Of a DNA stretch of 6,922 nucleotides, positions 1-5,972 are shown piece after piece. Position numbers and translations under genes: made by a program. The notes under the pieces are model-generated. The model worked only from the letters and a program-made list of their open reading frames with translations. It made no database searches and had not been told where the DNA came from. The stretch's first letter is position 1; every line of letters begins with the position of its first letter. The stretch is from the NCBI RefSeq assembly GCF_029762515.1, contig NZ_JARVGN010000083.1:1-6922 (forward strand), written 5' to 3'. Origin of the DNA: Methanocalculus sp. (lineage in GTDB: Archaea > Halobacteriota > Methanomicrobia > Methanomicrobiales > Methanocorpusculaceae).

Positions 1-2547
1 GATACTACGCTGCTCGTCCACCCTACGTCTCGCTGTGACTTCGTCACCGATAGAAATGCACTGTACTGACTTGAAGGACGCACCTGGTGCAATTGATTTC
101 AATGTTTCTTGTTTGAACTGGAATAAACAATAGTTCGTATATGTTACTGAACCGGAGTACAACAAATCTGATGGATATGGAGAAGTTGGCAGGTACTCGA
201 TATATATGCCGGAGTGCTCATTTTGCAGAAAAACTCCGTAGAATTTGTCGTCTCGAGGAGAACTATCTTCCGAAGGATATACTTTCTTCTCAATTCGCTG
301 ATCATCACCGAAAAGGATGAAATTTGTGATTGGGCTGAAGAAACGCGTTGTTGCGGATATCTGCATTCCAGATGAGACATCTGACCAATCATTAGAAATA
401 ACAGATTCACGACGAATGGAATTTTCATAGAAAGAGTATGTTACATTCATCGTACCAATTGATTGACCACTTGAATTCTGAAGAAGGCATGTATAAATAA
501 CGTTATTTTCCTGCACCTTTGTTGAAAACGGCATCTCAAATATATTATACCCTTTCTTTTCACCATTAACTAAATCTATTGTAATGAAATCCAAGGTGTG
601 TCCATCACCAAGGTAATTTGTCTGGTTTGTACCGATATATGTGATTTGTGGTGAGTTGTGATTAAGAATCAACATATAGCTTGTCGATTCTATAATAATA
701 TTGGACCTGCTCTCGTGTATTGTGATGTCGTTACTATGGTACATTTCACCATAATTGCCTAGCTCAGCAGCGGAGTTGCGATATATTCCAAAATCCTTGC
801 TTGAATATATCTTATCGACCACAATATTATCATCGACATGCATCTGTGATTGAGAACCACCGAGATTTGCAGCTATTTTATCTGAAACGAGAATATATCT
901 GACACCATAATATGAATTAAGATCTTGAGCTGCTTGTTCACTCCCACTGTAAAAAAGGTCTCTTAATGATTTCTGATACCTTTTCAACTCATCCCCATAA
1001 CTGAGATGGTATATATCTTTTTTTCCAGTAAATATTGGTGTTGTTCGCAAACCATATCCAGAAACACCTTCATACGAACTGCCGATATTGCTCAGCCAGG
1101 TCATACCATCAACAATATAATCATCGCCAGATATCTCAGGTTGATAGTAAGAAGTACCAAGGGCAGGGACTACGATAAAGGATGCAAATATTATAGTAAA
1201 TATTCCATACAATAGCCATGTACCAGTCCGAGCATTCTTCATGCTATCCTTGTAAAACCAGTTTACCAAGTAATCAATGCCGAGAACTGCTGTGATCGGA
1301 ATGATGATGAAAAGATACGTAATGTTCCTTACCGCACCGGTAGAAATTGAGATATCTGCCAAACTCCGCTGAAATTCAGGGAATATACAAACCACTAATG
1401 CAGCGATCATTAAGCTTTTTCCCTTTGAATTAAGTCGGAAAAAGCCGATACACGAAAGAAGTACGTGGATAGGGCCCAACCATATAGGAATTGAGGCAAG
1501 GCCTTTAGATAGATTTGTGGGAAGAACAGCAATCTGGTAAAAGCCTCCAAGAGGAGCGATATGTTTTTCCATTTTCTTGTGCGCAAACAAAAATAACAGG
1601 CAAAGTGCATATATCAGGGCTGACCAGAGAATTGCATATGCAACATTCGCATCAACAAATAGGTTCGAGTAAAATATCCAACTCAGATCATCAGCTAATA
1701 GAATATTGAGTTTAGATGCGAGAAAATCCCCTGGTTTAAGAAACATTGTTGCTTTGTCTATGTATTGAGGATGTATGTAAGGAAAGGCCGAAACGGAAAT
1801 CACATATATAAATAGCATACTTGCTGACATGAGGTAGACTGGTTTTGAGAATTTACCCCAAACCAAGCAGTACAGAAAAAGGAAAACAAGCGATAAAGAG
1901 AGCAAAAAAATATAGGTCCCCGTATGCATTATTGTAATAATAAATACACTCACAATCATCATTATTGCTAATTTCCAACTGAATTTTTCCTTCATTACGC
2001 AGTACAGAGATAATAAAACAAAAGGCAGAACAATAGATGATGGTCTAAAATTGACGGCAATTAACGCGATATTCGGCATTGATAAAAGAAAAAGAAGGGC
2101 AAGCAATTTCTGTGTCTTTGTTTTTAAAAATAGATCCGAGTATAAATAGAACGTAATGAGAAGGATGAAAACGGATATCACGGCGTAGAGATATATTGCG
2201 GTCTTTGGGTCAGTTCCTATTAATTTCGCTACCGTACCACCTAAAAGCCATATGGCGAAAGGGTACGTGTAGGGCGCATTTGGATCATCGGGATTGGATA
2301 CCATCGAGGTAACCTGTTGATAAAAATCCCCCATTGAATCCGTCAGGAATATCTGAATAGCATGGAATAGATGCGTATATTCATCAGTGCCAAAAAGTCT
2401 TCCATACGAAAATATGGGTATAACAAACGCAATAATTAAAACTGTTAGTAAGAACAAGAGGATTATATTGTAGCAATCGTCTTTATCAATCTTAAATATA
2501 GAACTCCATTGATCCACTCTGTTTTTTAATAATTCCTTTAAACCCAT
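1..2547 (-). CDS. Large polytopic membrane protein, GT-C glycosyltransferase-like, with extracytoplasmic C-terminal domain (3' end missing)
   Basis: The reading frame is open from an ATG at 2547 through 849 codons to the window edge, with no stop, so the C terminus is missing. An in-frame TAG at 2556-2554 makes this ATG the only start, and AGGATA lies 7 nt upstream. After a charged N terminus, residues 26-46 form the first membrane segment. The following loop carries GTDEYTHLFHA (53-63), placed like the acidic motif of the first outer loop in GT-C glycosyltransferases. Further hydrophobic stretches lie near 117-137, 147-165, 170-184, 191-230 (probably two), 238-256, 302-322, 352-370, 377-390, 408-427 and 443-462, giving roughly 11-13 helices. 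Residues 463-849 look soluble and beta-rich. They include YYGVRYILVSDK (546-557) and DKIYSSKDFGIYR (578-590), the kind of segments seen after the helices in large archaeal and bacterial sugar-transfer membrane proteins. Sequons NQT 641, NSS 691 and NVT 701 fit an outside location. The role is inferred: transfer from a polyprenyl-linked sugar to a surface glycan or protein. The exact family is not recognised. Confidence 0.85.
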   Translation of the reverse strand, partial: MGLKELLKNRVDQWSSIFKIDKDDCYNIILLFLLTVLIIAFVIPIFSYGRLFGTDEYTHLFHAIQIFLTDSMGDFYQQVTSMVSNPDDPNAPYTYPFAIWLLGGTVAKLIGTDPKTAIYLYAVISVFILLITFYLYSDLFLKTKTQKLLALLFLLSMPNIALIAVNFRPSSIVLPFVLLSLYCVMKEKFSWKLAIMMIVSVFIITIMHTGTYIFLLSLSLVFLFLYCLVWGKFSKPVYLMSASMLFIYVISVSAFPYIHPQYIDKATMFLKPGDFLASKLNILLADDLSWIFYSNLFVDANVAYAILWSALIYALCLLFLFAHKKMEKHIAPLGGFYQIAVLPTNLSKGLASIPIWLGPIHVLLSCIGFFRLNSKGKSLMIAALVVCIFPEFQRSLADISISTGAVRNITYLFIIIPITAVLGIDYLVNWFYKDSMKNARTGTWLLYGIFTIIFASFIVVPALGTSYYQPEISGDDYIVDGMTWLSNIGSSYEGVSGYGLRTTPIFTGKKDIYHLSYGDELKRYQKSLRDLFYSGSEQAAQDLNSYYGVRYILVSDKIAANLGGSQSQMHVDDNIVVDKIYSSKDFGIYRNSAAELGNYGEMYHSNDITIHESRSNIIIESTSYMLILNHNSPQITYIGTNQTNYLGDGHTLDFITIDLVNGEKKGYNIFEMPFSTKVQENNVIYTCLLQNSSGQSIGTMNVTYSFYENSIRRESVISNDWSDVSSGMQISATTRFFSPITNFILFGDDQRIEKKVYPSEDSSPRDDKFYGVFLQNEHSGIYIEYLPTSPYPSDLLYSGSVTYTNYCLFQFKQETLKSIAPGASFKSVQCISIGDEVTARRRVDEQRSI

Positions 2548-2732
2548 TGATGTCTATCCTATTATTTAATGGATTCAATCACGTTCGAATAATACATTAG
2601 AATGTTCTCACGCACTAATTATTCCTTTCCATCGGCAACTCTACTATTGGAAATTCCTTCGCGCAAATGGCAATATACCTGAACAAAATTAATATAGACT
2701 AATATGAAAGAGAAGATAAGATATTAAAGATA
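2548..2732. other. Divergent intergenic region between the membrane protein and the acyltransferase
   Basis: These 185 bases separate two genes that are read away from each other, so both promoters should lie here. I found no open frame with coding character and no strong hairpin. The only candidate control element is the AT-rich TATA-like segment near 2686-2697. Confidence 0.7.
2686..2697. promoter_or_regulatory. Possible TATA box(es) in the divergent promoter region
   Basis: AAATTAATATAG lies in the divergent gap and is TATA-like on both strands (minus strand reading CTATATTAATTT). On the plus strand it would put a transcript start around 2715-2720, shortly before the acyltransferase. On the minus strand the leader would be over 100 nt, so that gene may use another site. 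The call rests on composition and position only. Confidence 0.25.
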
Positions 2733-3335
2733 GTGTCTAAAAAAATTATTAAACATTCTCAGGCTCATGATTCAATTATCATCAATATATTGCATTGCTG
2801 TGAAAATATGAAAAACATTCCGAATTTCTATAAAAAGTTCTCAGATGTCTATTTCTCGTCAGTACATATACTTGCCATGCTAGTTCCATTCGGAAGGGTT
2901 AAAAAAGGTTTGTATCGATTAAGAGGAACTTTGATAGGAAGAAATGTGGACATCGCCCAATTCGTTTTTTTGGAAGATTCATCTCCATCATTAATCCAGA
3001 TTGAAGATTATGTCGATATTGGCCCAAGAGTGACAATTGTCGCTCACGACTCAAGCCTACATTGCATCGATCCCGAAATACCCCTTCAATATCACAGAGT
3101 ATTGATTGAACGAAATGCATACATTGGTGCCGGCGCTACTATCCTTCCAGGAGTCACGATTGGTGAACACTCGATTGTTGCAGCAGGGGCTGTCGTTACG
3201 AAAGACGTCCCTCCCTTTGTGATTGTTGCAGGAGTTCCAGCAAAAAAAATCGGAACGGTTGAAGAAAAAATTGCCAAATATTATGAAACTGCAGAATCTT
3301 TCCCGAATGAACCGAATGACGCCTCCGACATATAA
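2733..3335 (+). CDS. Left-handed beta-helix (hexapeptide-repeat) O-acyltransferase
   Basis: The 200-residue frame encodes a member of the hexapeptide acyltransferase superfamily (maltose O-acetyltransferase/WbbJ type). These cytoplasmic trimeric enzymes usually move an acetyl group from acetyl-CoA to a sugar hydroxyl or amino group. Hexapeptide turns run from about residue 65 (GTLIGRNVDIAQ) through IEDYVDIGPRVTI (90-102) and then VLIERNAYIGAGATILPGV (123-141) and IGEHSIVAAGAVVTKDVP (143-160). The chain ends with the usual VAGVPAKKI cap (165-173). His105 in VTIVAHD is the likely catalytic base by analogy with the family. Residues 41-58 are mildly hydrophobic. The start is uncertain: GTG 2733 gives 200 residues, while ATG 2808 (residue 26) gives 175 and begins MKNIPNFYKKF, closer to where conservation would be expected. 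Neither has a strong ribosome-binding site, although TGTGA precedes the ATG. The substrate is unknown. A role in decorating a surface glycan is inferred from the neighbours. Confidence 0.9.
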   Translation: MSKKIIKHSQAHDSIIINILHCCENMKNIPNFYKKFSDVYFSSVHILAMLVPFGRVKKGLYRLRGTLIGRNVDIAQFVFLEDSSPSLIQIEDYVDIGPRVTIVAHDSSLHCIDPEIPLQYHRVLIERNAYIGAGATILPGVTIGEHSIVAAGAVVTKDVPPFVIVAGVPAKKIGTVEEKIAKYYETAESFPNEPNDASDI

Positions 3336-3453
3336 ATATCGAGCATCACATAGTGTAGCTTGAACTCAACAAGTAGCAATATGGCATCAAACATCGAGAG
3401 AGTGAATGTTTAAAGGTATCAATTTCAAGTATCTATGAGCATTATCGTCGTCC
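3336..3453. other. Convergent gap between the acyltransferase and the AsnB-like gene
   Basis: The two flanking genes end toward each other across 118 bases. No classical GC-rich stem with a T-run is present. The best inverted repeat is a weak 6-bp pair, AAACAT (3389-3394) and ATGTTT (3406-3411), with an 11-base loop, which I do not regard as a convincing terminator. Nothing else was seen. Confidence 0.6.
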
Positions 3454-5127
3454 TTATTCATCAGATTCTTGGCAAAATGTTATCTTTGGGAATATTTTCG
3501 ATTTAATTCCAGGAAATAATCCATTTAAATAGGCAAATGCAAGAAATGAATTTATATATGTTATTCCGGAATAGAGATTGTAATAGTCGTGTTCCGGTAC
3601 GATGCCCCACATAGCATATCGGTGTTTATCATACTCCGCTTTTCTCTGCCGGGGCTTCAATATCCTAAGGGCAATCTCAGATAATGCATCAGACTTTTTA
3701 ATCATACTTTTCAGTGATAAAGATCGGGAGATTCTTAATTCGGTGGTGCATTCTATTTGCTTTAATGCTTCAAATTCACCAGTAAATAAGCGTTCTGCCG
3801 CATATTTTCTATAGAGTATTTTTTTAATTCTGCTCGATAATGGCACTCTACAGTAGAAATCCATTAGCTCAGCATCACAAAGCGGGATCCTCCAATCAAA
3901 ACCGAAAAATTCAAACGCGCGGGATCCATTAAGGATCAGCTTTGCAGTTCGCTCTTTTAAAGCAAACAATTCCAGTGCATCAGCACAGGATTCATTGTCG
4001 TACACTTCGATCGCATCAATAGTTCGCAGAATGTTTTCATTAAAAATCGGTATGAGATCATTTGCGCCCTCGAATTGCCTCACATGATAGTGCTGTTTTA
4101 TGATATCTTTCTGAAGTTTTTCGATCGTATAGTCCTGAACTTCGGAATAATCATGAGGAATAAAAACGCCAGGAAACAAATCGGTATGCCCTGGTACAAA
4201 AACAGCGTTATTATTTATTTTTCCCTCATCATTTAGCTCCTTAATTGCAAGAAAATCCTGAAGATATGGCAAGGATGTCAGATTTCCAGCATATTTATTA
4301 TATTCTTTCATCATATCACTGTGGTAGCATTCATACCATTTGTCTTCAGTATACTCTACATAATGCCAGGGATAACCAACCGCATCTGCAACCTGCTTGC
4401 TTATCTCTGCCTCAGGCCAATTCGTATTTCCATAGCTGAAACATATCACATCATCCACGCCGAGCCGTTTCAGCATAGCAACGATCAGTCGCGAGTCAAG
4501 CCCCCCACTTAATGGCACGACAATCTGTTGGTCCTTGATTGATGCAATGAGCCTCTTGAATACACGCACTAATATACCGTCAAGATAATCCAGCAAAACA
4601 TCATCGGGTTCCTTGAAAAAATTCTCGTGTTTAAAACGATAGTAGGATGACGTACTGAAATGATCCTTCGTATGATCGCAGACAAGGTATTCTCCTGCTT
4701 GAAGTTGGGAGAGACCGTCGAAAAGGGATCCAGATCCTGTAACATACCCTGTAATGAGTAATTCTGCACTGTTACACTCATTAAAGGAGGGGGAGATTAG
4801 ATCTCTGAGGAAATTTGCGTCATCTGAAATGATTAATTTTGATTCGGCCTTTGCATAAAATAGAGGAATACTCCTCAAACGATCAACAACACCAATGGTC
4901 CATTTGGGCATATTAAAAATAAATGCAAAATTTCCATTCAGAGCACGAAGGAACTGCTCAAGAGAATATTGATTATTAAGCACGTCTGAAACGATTCGGG
5001 CGATTTTTGCCCCATCAATCAATTCATCTCCGCAGAACACTTTCCCTTTATACCAATACCTCATCTCCTCCACGGTACCGTAAATCCAAGGATAATAACA
5101 GTTATCCGCATGGATCTCTATTTTCAT
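3454..5127 (-). CDS. Asparagine-synthetase-like protein lacking the N-terminal catalytic Cys
   Basis: The 557-residue protein has the two-domain AsnB layout. The N-terminal class II glutamine-amidotransferase-like fold covers about residues 1-165, with NGNFAFIF (64-71) and VVDRLRSIPLFY (80-91). The synthetase domain carries the PP-loop SGGLDSR (207-213), which binds ATP and adenylates a carboxylate. A long conserved stretch runs from ERTAKLILNGSRAFE (392-406) through WRIPLCDAELMDF (412-424), and KKILYRK (435-441) matches the late lysine/arginine motif of the family. The protein starts MKIEIH, so the Cys2 nucleophile that releases ammonia from glutamine is absent. The first cysteine is residue 10, which is not a usable N-terminal nucleophile. 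It may therefore use free ammonia or another amine. Cys-less AsnB relatives include beta-lactam synthetase, which forms an amide bond without glutamine. The start ATG at 5127 is preceded by AGAGG and AGGT. True asparagine synthesis seems unlikely. Modification of a glycan carboxylate is inferred from context. Confidence 0.88.
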   Translation of the reverse strand: MKIEIHADNCYYPWIYGTVEEMRYWYKGKVFCGDELIDGAKIARIVSDVLNNQYSLEQFLRALNGNFAFIFNMPKWTIGVVDRLRSIPLFYAKAESKLIISDDANFLRDLISPSFNECNSAELLITGYVTGSGSLFDGLSQLQAGEYLVCDHTKDHFSTSSYYRFKHENFFKEPDDVLLDYLDGILVRVFKRLIASIKDQQIVVPLSGGLDSRLIVAMLKRLGVDDVICFSYGNTNWPEAEISKQVADAVGYPWHYVEYTEDKWYECYHSDMMKEYNKYAGNLTSLPYLQDFLAIKELNDEGKINNNAVFVPGHTDLFPGVFIPHDYSEVQDYTIEKLQKDIIKQHYHVRQFEGANDLIPIFNENILRTIDAIEVYDNESCADALELFALKERTAKLILNGSRAFEFFGFDWRIPLCDAELMDFYCRVPLSSRIKKILYRKYAAERLFTGEFEALKQIECTTELRISRSLSLKSMIKKSDALSEIALRILKPRQRKAEYDKHRYAMWGIVPEHDYYNLYSGITYINSFLAFAYLNGLFPGIKSKIFPKITFCQESDE

Positions 5128-5183
5128 CGCTCTAACCTACCTCTTCATTACTAATGACTGCTTGCTACGATCTCATCGGAAAT

Positions 5184-5195
5184 AATAACGTTATT
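5184..5195. repeat. Perfect 12-bp palindrome upstream of the AsnB-like gene
   Basis: AATAACGTTATT reads the same on both strands and sits 57 bases before the start of the AsnB-like gene, where an operator could lie. The same 12-mer also occurs inside the membrane-protein gene at 496-507, so chance in AT-rich DNA is a fair explanation. Confidence 0.3.
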
Positions 5196-5240
5196 GTACA
5201 TAAAATGCGACAAGAACTGCACTGCAATTGTGATTGTCAG

Positions 5241-5253
5241 AAAATATAAATAT
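5241..5253 (-). promoter_or_regulatory. Possible TATA box for the AsnB-like gene
   Basis: Read on the minus strand this is ATATTTATATTTT, close to the archaeal box A style (TTTATATA). It would place a start of transcription near 5215-5220 and a leader of roughly 90 nt. A second candidate, TTTTATGTA on the minus strand (5197-5205), would give a shorter leader. No experiment-like evidence is visible in sequence alone. Confidence 0.3.
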
Positions 5254-5589
5254 TATTACACCGCTCCATCTTAGCAACTCAATTTAGACATTCTGGTATA
5301 TTTCATTCACCAAGTATTCCATCGAGTAAGTAATTGCATTCAATTATGTAAATATTGACTCAGTAGGAATGCAATCTTAACCGGAATTGCTAATCGATAA
5401 CAAGATCAAAGGTACGGTGACTCATTGAATCATGTAAACCTACAAAGGCTAAAGGGCCAGTACATGAATCGACAAATTGGTTCATCAATTTTATTGACGC
5501 TGCTCTGAATGCGATGAGGGCATCATGATTACCTCTCCGTTTCTCCAGATTCTGTAAAAGAACCTACAATCATCATCAATTGATTGCGA

Positions 5590-5783
5590 TCATCCCCCTA
5601 ATTGAGTTTTATTGAGGACCAACTCTTCGTATCGGGTCTTGAGTGTCATGGTCCGGTGACTGTTCCGCCAGGTTTTCATCGAACTGGTTCTCTGGCATCT
5701 CCCCCCTCTGGCCTGCTGATAGGTCTCTTCCTGCATCACCTCGTTGAGAAATCAGTTGAGGAGTTGTTGCTGTCTTCGTCAGC
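5590..5783 (-). pseudogene. Decayed N-terminal fragment of an IS256/Mutator-family transposase
   Basis: One minus-strand frame, reading from about 5778 to a stop at 5592-5590, gives LLN, a stop, then FLNEVMQEETYQQARGG (5751-5701). It continues through KTWRNSHRTMTLKTRYEEL to VLNKTQLGG and a stop. This matches the N-terminal part of IS256/Mutator transposases, which typically read as a leucine-rich segment, NEVMQAE, an ERS/T patch, RNGxRxRTLKTRxGEL and L(R/D)xPQ. The internal TGA at 5754-5752, the substitutions at conserved positions (RNS for RNG, YEEL for YGEL) and the early stop show decay. No DDE catalytic region, C-terminal half or terminal inverted repeat was found nearby. G+C counted by eye is 65 of 120 bases over 5641-5760. 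It is 16 of 60 at 6001-6060 and 18 of 60 at 5281-5340. The fragment therefore differs in composition from its surroundings, consistent with an imported element. It is surely non-functional. Confidence 0.6.
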
Positions 5784-5972
5784 GGTAAGATAATCAAGTA
5801 CCACTTCCTTTCGATTTATGTCCTGTATTCTCCTCTTTGTCTATTCTGGATCAGATGCAGGGCCTTTTCCAATTTTACAGCTCCTTGTGTACACTACCAC
5901 GAGTTTATCAACAATATGCTCTTCTTTTTATCGATCAAAAGGTACTTATTCATATGTTATTCATTTAAGCTT
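5784..5972. other. Intergenic leader region of the ATP-grasp gene
   Basis: The 190 bases before the ATP-grasp gene contain T-rich, TATA-like stretches, including TTTTTATCGA at 5925-5934 and GAGTTTATCAAC at 5901-5912. Either could be a promoter element, but neither is strong. An in-frame ATG at 5916 would add 19 residues (MLFFLSIKRY...) to the downstream protein. No Shine-Dalgarno sequence is clear for either start, so a leaderless or short-leader transcript is possible. Confidence 0.4.

Larger units (their letters stand above)
5128..5589. other. Intergenic stretch upstream of the AsnB-like gene
   Basis: This AT-rich stretch of about 460 bases lies upstream of the minus-strand AsnB-like gene. 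It holds possible TATA elements for that gene and a 12-bp palindrome at 5184-5195. A loose inverted repeat is also present: ATTGCATT (5333-5340) and AATGCAAT (5368-5375), with a 27-base spacer. A 57-codon open frame on the minus strand (5563-5390) has no start codon in its first half and is not called a gene. It may be another relic. Otherwise I see nothing in it. Confidence 0.6.

Noticed and set aside
144..2547. Short frames inside the membrane-protein gene (144-428 minus, 1006-1215 plus, 1410-1610 minus, 1515-1709 plus)
   Set aside because: All overlap the continuous 849-codon minus-strand frame in other frames and show no protein features.
2899..3277. Minus-strand open frames opposite the acyltransferase
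   Set aside because: They lie antisense to a clearly conserved hexapeptide-repeat gene. Their open length follows from its codon pattern.
3389..3411. Inverted repeat AAACAT/ATGTTT in the convergent gap as a terminator
   Set aside because: The stem is only 6 AT-rich pairs with an 11-base loop and no following T-run. This is expected by chance.
3602..4781. Plus-strand and alternative minus-strand frames within the AsnB-like gene
   Set aside because: They overlap a full-length, motif-bearing gene and have no recognisable content.
5333..5375. 8-bp inverted repeat ATTGCATT/AATGCAAT as an operator or IS end
   Set aside because: The arms are short and AT-rich, the spacer is 27 bases, and they do not flank the transposase relic.
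5390..5563. 57-codon minus-strand open frame with LEKRRGNHDALIAF, loosely like C-terminal parts of some transposases
   Set aside because: It has no start codon before its 27th codon, no ribosome-binding site and only a few matching residues. It is too short to be meaningful, although a gene relic cannot be excluded.
5609..5797. 62-codon minus-strand open frame beginning LIILPLTK and a 63-codon plus-strand frame over the same segment
   Set aside because: Neither resembles a protein. The transposase-like signal is in a different minus-strand frame, so these are shadows in a GC-richer relic.
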